The notes under the pieces: generated by a model
The model's input: only the letters and a program-made list of their open reading frames with translations
Told to the model about the DNA's origin: nothing
Database searches by the model: none
In this document: piece by piece, positions 1 through 8,124 of the stretch
Position numbering within the stretch: position 1 is the stretch's first letter
How the letters are laid out: each line of letters opens with the position of its first letter
NCBI GenBank assembly: GCA_034506395.1
Contig: JAPDPQ010000001.1
Span: forward strand, 316,435-380,434
Direction: 5' to 3'
DNA from: a candidate division KSB1 bacterium
GTDB taxonomy: Bacteria; Zhuqueibacterota; Zhuqueibacteria; Thermofontimicrobiales; Thermofontimicrobiaceae
DNA length: 64,000 nt
Program-made: the position numbers and the translations under genes

Positions 1-404
1 ACCATCTTTTGTCTTCCCATGAATCGGCGATACTTGAATCAAATGATCTCACGACAACCCAACCCAAATCTGAAAACGCCTTTCAGCAGCCTGCGAGTGT
101 TTAACCGTGATCTGAGATGAAACGAAAATATGAATTGTTCATCGGATGGACTTGGCCAATAGTTATTCTGTATTCAATCTCATGAAGTCCTTTTCTGTTT
201 TCTTTATCCGCTTACTCCAATCCCTGACAAATCAGAAGCATCCAGATCGACCATCAATGAGGCGTTTAACGCGATAATTTCGCTGAGCCATATAAGCTAA
301 GCTGATTGGCGATTGTTTAGACTCTAAATGCACTGCGAAGCGCGATAATAGCAAGCGATAATTCAATTTGAAGCTTAGCGGAAAACAAACCGAAGATCCA
401 TGAA
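1..404. other. Left-edge stretch without a recognisable gene
   Basis: No convincing gene is seen. A plus-strand frame is open from the window edge to a TGA at 118-120 (39 codons). It could be the tail of a gene that starts outside the window, but its composition suggests no family. A minus-strand frame ending at 232 mostly overlaps the radical-SAM gene in another frame and looks like a shadow. Confidence 0.5.
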
Positions 405-1706
405 TTAATAATTCCCCCAGCGCTCTTTCGGCGGATTGTAATAGCCGAATCGGATCCATGGGGCATTGGCTTTAATGGTCTGCTGCCACCTCAAAATACC
501 CACTGGTCGAGTGACTTTTTCATTTAATTCTAATGCTTGAATATACCAGCCGGGATCAATATTCAGGTTGCGCATCTGGATCAAATCGACTCGATACTCT
601 TTGACAATTTTAATTAGCTGTTCCATCTCAATGGGATCGTCGGTCAAACCTGGGAAGATGAAATAGTTCAACGAAATCCATTTCTGATAACGCCGCATGA
701 CAGCCATGGACTCCAGGACATCTTCGAAAACATAGCTTTTTGGCTGATAATAGCGCAGATACAAATCTCGTTGTGCGCTGTTGAGACTGACACGAATGCT
801 ATCCAATCCGGCACGACAAAGCCGTTCGATCGTATTGGGATCACTGGCATTTGTGTTCAAATGAATCGTGCCGCGCTCGGTGATGCGTCGAATCACTCGA
901 ATTGCGTCCTCTATCAAATCTCCCTGGAGCAGTGGCTCCCCCTCGCAGCCTTGGCCAAAACTAATCATAGCAGCTTCGGCGTGTTCGAGATGTGGCACTG
1001 TATATTGAACGATCTCGTCGATGGTGGGAACAAAATCGATCCGGTCCTGCGTTGCAGTTACTCCCTCTTTGGGCTGCTTGGAGATGCAACCAATGCATCG
1101 CGCGTTGCAAGATGGGCTGATGGGAACTGGGCACTCCCACCGCTCCAGAACGAAATTTTGGGCATTAGGGCAGAAATAGCGCCGCACGCAATTATGAACC
1201 AAATGCGCGACCAGCCGATTATTTGGGAATCGAGCTAACATTTTTTGACAGCCGCGTTCGATCAAATCAGGATCAAATTGCTGTGGGTCGTGCCGGACAT
1301 CGGTGTCGACCCGGATGGCAGCTGTCCAGAACTGATCCCTTTGCCAGCCGATGGGACTATAAGCGAACAGCGGCAATCTCGCAGCATCGGGCTGGGATTG
1401 ATAGGCGACACAGTATAGCTGGGTATAAGCCGGGGGCAAAAATAGCGCTGCGGCAATGATCGGTTTTCCCCGATATCTTTTCAGTGTCACCATACGATCG
1501 CGTGTCCGATCATAGCCAATCGGAAGTCGATCTGGCAATTCAAACAACAAACTGCCTGGAGGCATGGGCATCAATTCATCTCGCTCTGGCAATAACTCAC
1601 CTTTCACCCTGCTCACCACCATTTCCAGTCCAGGGATCTCAAATAAATTGCCATGTCCATCGCTCACAACCAACCAGGGAAGATTGTTCGATTCTCGGTT
1701 GCTCAT
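405..1706 (-). CDS. Radical SAM protein (C-x3-C-x2-C), substrate unknown
   Basis: A 433-residue protein with a radical-SAM core. The [4Fe-4S]-binding cysteines are C200, C204 and C207 (SCNARCIGC), preceded by about 190 residues that I do not recognise as a named domain. After the cluster motif, a GQGCEGEP stretch and an HLNTNAS stretch match the SAM-binding strands of the radical-SAM barrel (the GGEP-like and TNG-like positions). Family members cleave S-adenosylmethionine to a 5'-deoxyadenosyl radical; the substrate here is unknown. The ATG at 1706 lacks a clear Shine-Dalgarno sequence. It is divergent from the DUF72 gene at 2149. The radical-SAM assignment is firm, the specific role open. 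Confidence 0.85.
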   Translation of the reverse strand: MSNRESNNLPWLVVSDGHGNLFEIPGLEMVVSRVKGELLPERDELMPMPPGSLLFELPDRLPIGYDRTRDRMVTLKRYRGKPIIAAALFLPPAYTQLYCVAYQSQPDAARLPLFAYSPIGWQRDQFWTAAIRVDTDVRHDPQQFDPDLIERGCQKMLARFPNNRLVAHLVHNCVRRYFCPNAQNFVLERWECPVPISPSCNARCIGCISKQPKEGVTATQDRIDFVPTIDEIVQYTVPHLEHAEAAMISFGQGCEGEPLLQGDLIEDAIRVIRRITERGTIHLNTNASDPNTIERLCRAGLDSIRVSLNSAQRDLYLRYYQPKSYVFEDVLESMAVMRRYQKWISLNYFIFPGLTDDPIEMEQLIKIVKEYRVDLIQMRNLNIDPGWYIQALELNEKVTRPVGILRWQQTIKANAPWIRFGYYNPPKERWGNY

Positions 1707-2148
1707 TTTATTGGAATTTGATTTTTATGATTATCTCATTTTCAATTTTCTAATATACACAATTCCCTCATCAAAACCAAAGCGATTTTTTCGATTATTT
1801 GATTGGCTCCCGATTAGGAATTGAAAAAATAGAGTTCTCTCCTATAATCGCTTTCATTCGCTAGAGGCTGTTGATTTTGTTTAAACGCTTCATCTAATCT
1901 CCACTTGACAAGCGGGCGATTTTTTAATAAATTTAATTTGACAATGATTAAAAAATTCAGAGGATCTTTTATCAGTTGGCACTATCACTACTGAATTGGG
2001 TCCCCTTGCTGATTGAATGCAGGTAGCGAGATCGAATTATGCAAGCTTGCGCTCGTTTTAGTGATAAAAGGTTAGTGACGATTTCATATATAACATCTAA
2101 TCAGTTTCGCTTGGATCGTTAAGTGCAATCGAAGCAAAAGAGGTGTCT
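1707..2148. other. Divergent intergenic region
   Basis: AT-rich spacer between the minus-strand radical-SAM gene and the plus-strand DUF72 gene. It holds one promoter candidate on the plus strand (listed separately) and no gene. Confidence 0.5.
1905..1933 (+). promoter_or_regulatory. Candidate sigma-70-type promoter
   Basis: TTGACA at 1905-1910, a 17-base spacer, and TAAATT at 1928-1933. The -35 is perfect and the -10 matches four of six consensus bases. It would read toward the DUF72 gene with a leader of about 210 bases. Similarity to consensus only. Confidence 0.35.
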
Positions 2149-2913
2149 ATGCTCAAAATTGGCTGTTGTGGCTTTTCCGAGGCCAGATCAAAATATTTCT
2201 GTGAATTTAAGGTCGTTGAGGTTCAGCAAACTTTTTATCAACCGCCAAGACTTGAGACGCTGGAACAATGGCGAAATGAGGCGCCACCAGAATTCGAATT
2301 CACTTTGAAAGCCTGGCAACTCATCACGCATCCCGCTACCAGCCCTACCTATCGACGGCTAAAGAAACCAAATTCAATTTCAAATCCAGCGAACTATGGT
2401 TTTTTTAAGGCTACCGATGAAGTGTTTGCCGCATGGGAAGAGACACGCAGATGTGCCAATGCGCTTAATGCCAAACTGGTTATCTTCCAATGCCCGGCGA
2501 GCTTCAAGCCAACAGATGAAAATATCGAAAACATGGAAAAATTTTTCTTAGAAATCGATCGGCCTGGGCTGACGTTGTGTTGGGAACCTCGCGGCCAGTG
2601 GGAGAATAAAATAATTGCGTCACTTTGTGAGCGACTCAATTTGGTGCATTGTGTCGATCCCTTCGTCACTGAACCGGTACCCGGTTCAATATACTATTTT
2701 CGTTTGCATGGTATTGGTGGCTATCGCTACCGTTTTTCGACTCAAGATTTCGAACGCCTAACCGTATATCATCTTTCGGATAAGCCAATTTATTACATGT
2801 TCAATAACGTGGCGATGCTGGAAGATGCCAGATCATTTTTGAAATTCATTGCGAATCGCGATGCAGAAGCAGCAACCAGCCAATTGCAAGGAGCACAACT
2901 CATACAAATCTAA
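2149..2913 (+). CDS. DUF72 (YecE-like) protein, short form
   Basis: A 254-residue DUF72 family protein with a TIM-barrel-like fold and no established biochemical activity. Family signatures seen are the QQTFYQPP stretch near residue 30, FEFTLKAWQLITHP near residue 60, LVIFQCPASFKP near residue 120, YYFRLHG near residue 190 and YYMFNN near residue 225. The N-terminus is shorter and more divergent than in the second DUF72 protein of this window (24304-25221). ATG 2149 is preferred because AGAGG at 2139-2143 sits five bases upstream; an in-frame GTG at 2143 is the alternative. The gene is followed by the zinc-ribbon gene at 3060. Confidence 0.85.
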   Translation: MLKIGCCGFSEARSKYFCEFKVVEVQQTFYQPPRLETLEQWRNEAPPEFEFTLKAWQLITHPATSPTYRRLKKPNSISNPANYGFFKATDEVFAAWEETRRCANALNAKLVIFQCPASFKPTDENIENMEKFFLEIDRPGLTLCWEPRGQWENKIIASLCERLNLVHCVDPFVTEPVPGSIYYFRLHGIGGYRYRFSTQDFERLTVYHLSDKPIYYMFNNVAMLEDARSFLKFIANRDAEAATSQLQGAQLIQI

Positions 2914-3059
2914 AAATTCATATCATTGGTCAGATTTAATCATGAATAAGCAATCGCTTTTTTTCTGGTTCTTGGCGAGGATTGCCATCAGGGAGGACGA
3001 TTTATTTCTTGGAAAATATTCCTAATCGAATCAAAATTGATCAATGAGGAGGAAAAGCT

Positions 3060-3227
3060 ATGCCTGCGTATGAGTACAAATGTGCAGATTGCACGAAGAC
3101 GTTTGTTGTGTACACGACCGTTGCTGAACATGAAAAAAATCCTAAACCCAACTGTAGCCATTGTGGAAGCAACAAAGTAGAACAGCAGTTCACCAGTGTC
3201 TCAGTGATCACATCGAAAAAGAGCTGA
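3060..3227 (+). CDS. FmdB/YcaQ-type small zinc-ribbon protein
   Basis: A 55-residue protein beginning MPAYEYKCADCTKTF, the hallmark of the FmdB family of putative regulatory zinc ribbons. Two CxxC knuckles are visible: C8-x2-C11 (KCADC) and a CSHC pair near residues 32-35, which together would bind one zinc ion. A strong AGGAGG at 3047-3052 lies seven bases before the ATG. The gene ends just before a bidirectional terminator. Proteins of this family are annotated as regulators, but a direct role has not been shown for most. Confidence 0.88.
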   Translation: MPAYEYKCADCTKTFVVYTTVAEHEKNPKPNCSHCGSNKVEQQFTSVSVITSKKS

Positions 3228-3249
3228 TCGGCTGAGGCCAGAAAAACAA

Positions 3250-3290
3250 TCCCGAAGACCAGCTACGGAGCTGGCAGTTGGTCTTCGGGA
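3250..3290. terminator. Bidirectional Rho-independent terminator
   Basis: A perfect 12-bp stem pairs 3250-3261 with 3279-3290 (TCCCGAAGACCA / TGGTCTTCGGGA), followed by a short T-run at 3297-3301. It lies between the convergent FmdB-type gene and the radical-SAM gene ending at 3300, so it could serve both. Confidence 0.8.
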
Positions 3291-3299
3291 CTGAACTTT

Positions 3300-4031
3300 T
3301 TACTCTTGTGGGATAAATCCGAACTGCTGGAGTCGCTGCTGGATTGCTGGATAGAGGAGCAATTGTTCGGTTTCTATTTCAGCGAAATCTGGGTTGATCT
3401 GGTGCAAGCGTCGGCGTAATTGGTGAAGCGCCATGGAGGGCGAGAAGTGATGCATCACAGCAGGGTGGCAACTGACTCCTGCGCTGAACAAGTTTCTCAA
3501 GGCCTCTAATTGCAGAGTGAAACCATGCCCATCCATTCCGGTCAATTTTTCGAAATCCGCTTCGTTGCATCCTTTCAAGCTTACCCGCACATGAAGGTTG
3601 GGAAATTGAGCAAGTTCCTCACAAAATCCTGGATCATTCCCCAGCAAGATGCCATTTGTTTCTAGAATGAACCGAAGTTGCTCTGGAATCAGTTTCAATA
3701 CCGCTATTAAGTGTTGGCGATTTAAAGTGGGTTCATTTCCGCTGATTCGAACGCGCCGAAAACCATGGCGTCGAGCGATTGTGACCAACTGGTGGGTTAC
3801 CTCGGCTGGTGAGTAAAATTTTCCCACCCGCTCGGGCTGACAGACGATATTCCACGACCAGCAAAAGATACAATTGAGGCAGCATCCTACGCAATCGGCG
3901 GTAGCGATCCCACCATAAAATGGCGCGCTCCGAAAGCGATAGTACTTTCGTTTTTCCCCCTGCGAGACAACTGCTGCGATCTTTTGTGCCTGCTGTAATG
4001 CGTCCATAGCTATTTGGAGACTAGGGGTCAT
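3300..4031 (-). CDS. Radical SAM protein, short form
   Basis: A 243-residue radical-SAM protein. The cluster cysteines are C50, C54 and C57 within GCCLNCIFCWSW, followed by the ISGNEPT strand (GGEP-like) near residue 95 and ILETNG near residue 122. It belongs to the compact single-domain group related to pyruvate formate-lyase activating enzymes and archaeal-type radical-SAM proteins of unknown substrate. The cysteine-rich DCVGCCLNC run may mean that an extra cysteine takes part. It is convergent with the FmdB-type gene and about 80 bases downstream of the prephenate dehydrogenase gene on the same strand. Substrate unknown. Confidence 0.85.
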   Translation of the reverse strand: MTPSLQIAMDALQQAQKIAAVVSQGEKRKYYRFRSAPFYGGIATADCVGCCLNCIFCWSWNIVCQPERVGKFYSPAEVTHQLVTIARRHGFRRVRISGNEPTLNRQHLIAVLKLIPEQLRFILETNGILLGNDPGFCEELAQFPNLHVRVSLKGCNEADFEKLTGMDGHGFTLQLEALRNLFSAGVSCHPAVMHHFSPSMALHQLRRRLHQINPDFAEIETEQLLLYPAIQQRLQQFGFIPQE

Positions 4032-4110
4032 GAAGATCTAATTTTGATCGAGCTTTGATTTTTGCCAATGCCACTCGTATCTTCAGAACGGTTGAATAAA
4101 GATGCTGTCG

Positions 4111-5211
4111 CTAATCCCGAGCATAGCATGAAAAGCCGGCTTGCCGAATGAGTTCCACTGCCCGTTGCCGCTCTGCATCTGTTTCAAACGATAGCCGGAT
4201 CGTGCCGCCCTCTCCCTCGCGAACTTTCAGCACTTCGATGTCTTTGATGTTGATCTGATGTTCAGCCAGCACTGAAGAGAATTTTGCGATAACCCCGGGT
4301 TGATCTTCTACTGCGATGGAAACATCATACAATTGACGGATGAATCCGCGCGTATCTTTCGGAATCGCTAACCGAGTGATTGCTGCCTGATTGAAATAGG
4401 ATTCCAGCGCGTCGCTATTTAGAAGTTGTTTGATGCGCTGCAGTTCCGCGATATATTCGTCGATGAACAGCGAGATCGGCTCCTTATTGGTGCGGCAGAT
4501 ATCCCTCCACACTGAAAATGGGCTGGAGGCGATGCGCGTCATATCGCGAAAGCCGCCCGCAGCCAATTTCAGGTAGTTCGGGTCCTCTTGATGAAATCGA
4601 GCAATCAAGTTGACCAATGAGACAGCAGCAAATTGGGGCAAATGGCTTACTGCCGCCACAATACGATCATGCATTTTGGGAGTCAACATCAAGATCCGAG
4701 CGCCCATTGCCTCCAATATTAGTCCTACCCGCCGGGTAATCCTTTCTGGAATCCGATGGCCTGGCGTCATCACCCAAATCGCGTTCTCGAACAAGAATGG
4801 ATCTGCTGATTCGATCCCGCGGAACTCAGCTCCGGCCATGGGATGAGTGCCCAAAAAATATTTGTTCTCAGGAAAATGTCGATTGGCTTCCTCGACGATT
4901 TGTTCCTTGCTACTTCCAACGTCACAAACCAGAACGTGCTCATCAGCCGCTTTTGCCACAACGGGAATTAATTCAATGATCTGCTGAACTGGGGTGCAAA
5001 GAAAGATGATCTCCGCCCCCTTGATCGCTTTTTCCATTTCGGTTCGATTATAGCCTTCATCGATGGCGCCGCGCTCCAGCGCTCGATGAATGATTGAAAA
5101 TTCATCGACCCCCACGACATGTTCGCAGATTTTCTTGCGCTTCAATGTCAGCCCAATGGAGCCGCCGATCAGCCCCATGCCAATAATTGTGATACGACAG
5201 TAGTTTTCCAT
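4111..5211 (-). CDS. tyrA: Prephenate dehydrogenase with C-terminal ACT domain
   Basis: A 366-residue TyrA that converts prephenate to 4-hydroxyphenylpyruvate, the committed step of tyrosine synthesis. The N-terminal Rossmann NAD(P)-binding loop is GMGLIGGSIG at residues 11-20. The family HPMAG motif is at 123-127, and an all-helical dimerisation domain follows. Residues from about 292 form an ACT domain (AVEDQPGVIAKFSSVLAEH), which in this family usually confers feedback control by amino acids. It lies 224 bases downstream of DAHP synthase on the same strand, so it may be part of that transcription unit or have its own promoter. The ATG at 5211 is preceded by an AAGGGATG ribosome site. Confidence 0.95.
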   Translation of the reverse strand: MENYCRITIIGMGLIGGSIGLTLKRKKICEHVVGVDEFSIIHRALERGAIDEGYNRTEMEKAIKGAEIIFLCTPVQQIIELIPVVAKAADEHVLVCDVGSSKEQIVEEANRHFPENKYFLGTHPMAGAEFRGIESADPFLFENAIWVMTPGHRIPERITRRVGLILEAMGARILMLTPKMHDRIVAAVSHLPQFAAVSLVNLIARFHQEDPNYLKLAAGGFRDMTRIASSPFSVWRDICRTNKEPISLFIDEYIAELQRIKQLLNSDALESYFNQAAITRLAIPKDTRGFIRQLYDVSIAVEDQPGVIAKFSSVLAEHQINIKDIEVLKVREGEGGTIRLSFETDAERQRAVELIRQAGFSCYARD

Positions 5212-5435
5212 GGCCCATCCCTTTCAATTTGATCCGAATTGATCTATCGAATGATATCTATCGGAATTGGTTAGTTCCAATGCTGATTTCAATATCAGTT
5301 TTGCCTTGTATTGGAATGTAAAATCTGACAGAAAATTCATTATAAAAATGGATCAAATGATCTATTGTTTAACCCAACTTGCGCTTAAGATCAATCAGCT
5401 CAGGTCTGATAATGACTCCTGTAAAGCAAAGACAA

Positions 5436-6449
5436 TTAAACTGTGCGCCCAATCGCCCAGGCGATCACCTTCAATTCCTCCATGAGCCGCTGAAATTGGT
5501 CTGGAAATAGCGATTGCGGCCCATCAGACATCGCCTTATCGGGCTGATGATGCACCTCGATAATCAATCCATCGGCTCCAGAGGCGACGGCGGCCCGAGC
5601 CATTGGAGCAACAAATTCGCGTTTTCCCGTCCCATGGCTTGGATCAGCAATAATGGGCAGGTGACTCAGTTTTTTCACAATGGGTATCGCAGAGATATCG
5701 AGCGTGTTGCGCGTATATTTCTCGAACGTCCGAATCCCGCGCTCGCATAGAATCACCTGATAATTTCCTCCAGACATGATATATTCTGCTGCCATCAGAA
5801 ATTCCTCAATGGTGGCTGCCATTCCTCGCTTCAATAAAACCGGTTTATCAACGGTGGACAGTGCCTTGAGCAATGCGAAATTTTGCATATTGCGCGCGCC
5901 AACTTGGTAGATATCAACATATTCGTACATCGGGTCTATTTGACTGGGCTCAAGAATTTCGGAGACGATTTGTAGATCAAACGCATCCGCTGCTTGGCGC
6001 ATCAGTTTCAATCCTTCAATCCCCATGCCTTGATAAGCATACGGCGAAGTGCGCGGCTTAAAAGCACCGCCACGCAGTATTGTTGCCCCTGCCTTCGCAA
6101 CCTGCTCAGCGATCGTGTAGATCTGTTCTTTGCTCTCGATGGAACAGGGACCAGCCATGACCACGATCCGATCTCCGCCCAGTTCCAGACCATTGAATTT
6201 GATGATCGAATTCTCAGGGTGAAAAGTTCGGCTACAGAGCTTATATGGCTCCATGATGCGAACAACATTGAACACTCCCTCCATATTTTCGAACTCTTGG
6301 ATATCGACAACCGATGCATCTCCGATCGCCCCTAAGATGGTCCGCAATGCCCCATCGACGCGATGAACGCTCAAATTCAATGATCGAATCTTTTGCTCCA
6401 CAGCTTCAATTTGTTCAGCCGTGGCATTGTTCTTCATCACTATGACCAT
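5436..6449 (-). CDS. aroF: 3-Deoxy-7-phosphoheptulonate (DAHP) synthase, type I-beta
   Basis: A 337-residue DAHP synthase that condenses phosphoenolpyruvate and erythrose 4-phosphate, the first step of the shikimate pathway. Residues 1-85 form the ferredoxin-like regulatory domain typical of Thermotoga maritima-type enzymes, which binds Tyr or Phe in characterised homologues. The barrel follows with AGPCSIES at 99-106 (metal-binding Cys), [13 protein letters not shown], and DPSHGTGKR near the C-terminus. The ATG at 6449 is chosen over an upstream in-frame ATG at 6476 because GAGGAAAGGA precedes it and because family members begin MVIVM. This start overlaps the chorismate mutase gene by 35 bases, so the two are probably translationally coupled. 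Confidence 0.95.
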   Translation of the reverse strand: MVIVMKNNATAEQIEAVEQKIRSLNLSVHRVDGALRTILGAIGDASVVDIQEFENMEGVFNVVRIMEPYKLCSRTFHPENSIIKFNGLELGGDRIVVMAGPCSIESKEQIYTIAEQVAKAGATILRGGAFKPRTSPYAYQGMGIEGLKLMRQAADAFDLQIVSEILEPSQIDPMYEYVDIYQVGARNMQNFALLKALSTVDKPVLLKRGMAATIEEFLMAAEYIMSGGNYQVILCERGIRTFEKYTRNTLDISAIPIVKKLSHLPIIADPSHGTGKREFVAPMARAAVASGADGLIIEVHHQPDKAMSDGPQSLFPDQFQRLMEELKVIAWAIGRTV

Positions 6450-6720
6450 ATTCGTTTCCTTTCCTCGTTTGTTCAATTGTTCGACATGCCCTAATGATCT
6501 GTTTAAAAATCAATCTGAGTTGATCTGAATCTATGGGTCCATGATTAAGATGTTGCACATGAAGCAGCACTTGCTCTTCTCGCTCCGCGTCATAAATCGG
6601 GAGGCCCAGCCGCTGCTTCTCCTTCAAAATTTCCAGGCTAAGCAGTGCCCGCCTATTCAAAAGATCAACAAGTTGCTCATCGATAAAATCCACCTGCACG
6701 CGCAATTGCGCCAATTCCAT
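6415..6720 (-). CDS. Chorismate mutase (AroQ class), monofunctional
   Basis: A 101-residue all-helical chorismate mutase of the AroQ class that rearranges chorismate to prephenate. Family marks are the N-terminal LRVQVDFIDEQLVDLLNRRA helix with the catalytic Arg, the K-E-K stretch of helix 1 (LEILKEKQRLG), the YDAEREEQVL segment, and the C-terminal RLIFKQIIRACRTIEQ helix. It is the first structural gene behind the Phe/Tyr attenuator; its AGGAGGG ribosome site (6724-6730) lies right after the terminator T-run. Its 3' end overlaps the DAHP synthase gene. Mutase and DAHP synthase are separate here but are fused or complexed in many bacteria, so a physical complex is plausible. Confidence 0.93.
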   Translation of the reverse strand: MELAQLRVQVDFIDEQLVDLLNRRALLSLEILKEKQRLGLPIYDAEREEQVLLHVQHLNHGPIDSDQLRLIFKQIIRACRTIEQTRKGNEYGHSDEEQCHG

Positions 6721-6732
6721 GTTCCCTCCTGT

Positions 6733-6768
6733 AAAAAAAAACCCACTGCTTGTTCAGAAGCAGTGGGT
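6733..6768 (-). terminator. Attenuator terminator of the chorismate mutase/DAHP synthase operon
   Basis: On the minus strand an 11-bp GC-rich stem (6758-6768 with 6741-6751, ACCCACTGCTT / AAGCAGTGGGT) is followed at once by eight T (6740-6733). It ends two bases before the AGGAGGG ribosome site of chorismate mutase, so it stops transcription before the operon unless an alternative structure forms. Confidence 0.88.
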
Positions 6769-6837
6769 AAATTTGAATGAATTTCAGATCTTTTAAGAGA
6801 AAACCATAGCCCCACTGCTTCTGGCGCTGGAGAAGCA
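6741..6837 (-). promoter_or_regulatory. Mutually exclusive attenuator hairpins (1:2, 2:3, 3:4)
   Basis: Four segments can be read in the minus-strand transcript. Segment 1 (6837-6831) pairs with the 5' part of segment 2 (6822-6816) over 7 bp with an 8-base loop. Segment 2 (6823-6811, CAGAAGCAGTGGG) pairs perfectly over 13 bp with segment 3 (6767-6755), forming an antiterminator. Segment 3 otherwise pairs with segment 4 (6751-6741) as the terminator. Segment 1 overlaps the last aromatic codons of the leader peptide. A ribosome stalled on those codons would mask segment 1, free segment 2 and allow read-through, which is the classic trp/phe design. Confidence 0.82.
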
Positions 6838-6879
6838 AAAATAAAAGTAATAAAAAAATGTCGCAGTGAAGCTATTCAT
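6793..6879 (-). CDS. Phe/Tyr-rich attenuation leader peptide
   Basis: A 28-codon reading frame starts at ATG 6879 and ends at TAA 6793-6795. Codons 8-16 read FFYYFYFCF, so eight of nine are aromatic; the peptide has seven Phe and three Tyr in all. AAAGGT a few bases before the ATG can act as ribosome site. This is the expected sensor of charged tRNA-Phe and tRNA-Tyr, comparable in design to E. coli PheL but with both amino acids. It lies upstream of chorismate mutase and DAHP synthase, whose products feed both Phe and Tyr. The peptide itself probably has no other function. Too small for most gene callers. Confidence 0.85.
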   Translation of the reverse strand: MNSFTATFFYYFYFCFSSARSSGAMVFS

Positions 6880-7460
6880 GTTTCTTACCTTTTGTCAAAT
6901 TGACCTTTTAGGTAACGACCCTCTATTAACAAACCTGCCGAGATTTTGCGAATTTCAATTTTCACCACCGCAGCATACCCCAACCATTTCATCATGCATC
7001 AGAAAGCGATGGGTTAATTTAACAATATTTCGGTAACAATCAAGAAAAATTTCCTTCGAAATCTTCTTTTAATCATTCCAATGATTCCTCATAAGCAAAA
7101 TCCTTCAGGATATCGAAGCTTATTTGCCGAGGACAAGGATTTTTTCGTCGCAAATGGTATTTCGGAATCAAAAAGTTGCTAAATAATAGCGGCGAATAAA
7201 ATGGATTGCGGAAATTTTTTGTTGCAGCGATGTCCTCAATGTTTTGCTTTAAGACTCGCAAGGACGATGGTCATCGCTTGCTACTACATAACCTCCCCGG
7301 AGAACGGATCATCCCCGCAGGTCGCTATAATCGTGTTAGATTTCAGGCATCAATATCATCAACCATGATCTATGCACTTTCTGGTTATATTTCGGGTTCG
7401 CGAGCCACAAAATCAGCTTCCCTGTCCTTCAATTATCTGAGGAAACAGATTGAGAAAAGA
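6880..7460. other. Intergenic region upstream of the aromatic leader
   Basis: This stretch must hold the promoter of the attenuated operon, but I could not pick a clear -35/-10 pair. Short open frames on both strands (for example 7073-7261 minus and 7206-7490 plus) have no recognisable content and are treated as chance. Confidence 0.45.
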
Positions 7461-8018
7461 TCAAATATGAGAACCGATCTGACGAAGTAAATTCACTTGG
7501 TTTATGGCAGGGCTTTCGATCTTTTCCGCTAATTCTGCAAGCAACTCAAGGATCAAAAACAGCTTTTTACTATCGATAATTTTGCCGTGCTGCTCGTAAC
7601 TTAGGATATTACCATCCAGGATCATCAACATTTCACCCAGTTCAATGATTCTTGCCCGAATATCTGGGGAGATTAGCCATTTGACTTGGGCCTCATTGCT
7701 TCCCTCGATGATATATTTCTTATCAAATGCACGATCGTTAAAGATGATATCCTGCGTGCCAAAAAGCTTGGTCAATTTCTGAATGATCCCTTCGCGGTAA
7801 ATCTTCATCTTCAATCCGATTTTGTTATCAAGCGTGATCTCAAGATGTGTTAAAAACAAATTGACCTTGGGCGCAGCCTGGATGAAAATAATTTTTAGCA
7901 GAAAGGGATATTTGCCGTACGTCCCTGTCACTTCGGAAGTCCCTTCCTCGCTCAGCCGATATTTGCCGCCTACCTCCCGAGCAAACGTTTGCCAGGGATT
8001 TTCTGTATCCTGATACAT
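7461..8018 (-). CDS. Hypothetical cytoplasmic protein (185 aa)
   Basis: No named family recognised with confidence. The protein has no signal peptide. It shows an alternating beta-strand pattern in residues 15-75, then a conserved-looking FDKKYIIEGSNEAQVKWLISPDIRARI stretch near residues 98-124, broken here as FDKKYIIEGSNE and VKWLISPDIRARI. That FD-x-x-(Y/F)-x-(V/I)-x-G pattern recurs in uncharacterised bacterial proteins that compare themselves with a reference conformation or ligand, but I cannot name the fold. It is mostly helical towards the C-terminus (LFLILELLAELAEKI). It lies 106 bases downstream of the aminotransferase gene on the same strand. Confidence 0.65.
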   Translation of the reverse strand: MYQDTENPWQTFAREVGGKYRLSEEGTSEVTGTYGKYPFLLKIIFIQAAPKVNLFLTHLEITLDNKIGLKMKIYREGIIQKLTKLFGTQDIIFNDRAFDKKYIIEGSNEAQVKWLISPDIRARIIELGEMLMILDGNILSYEQHGKIIDSKKLFLILELLAELAEKIESPAINQVNLLRQIGSHI

Positions 8019-8124
8019 TTTCGCCCCCCAGGGAGAAAAATTAATCTTCTATGAGTGATTGGTTTCTATATCTCAACGAAATCATCTTTTTGTCATGACC
8101 ATCTTGATTCTCCAGAAGGTTCAG

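Noticed and set aside
771..1238. 155-residue plus-strand frame opposite the first radical-SAM gene
   Set aside because: Antisense of a clear radical-SAM coding region; no ribosome site or known motif.
6733..6980. T-box riboswitch before chorismate mutase
   Set aside because: No T-box sequence or specifier-loop layout was found. The Phe/Tyr-rich leader peptide with alternative hairpins explains the region better.
7073..7490. Short frames on both strands between the aromatic leader and the hypothetical gene
   Set aside because: No recognisable content and no conserved start signals; treated as chance.
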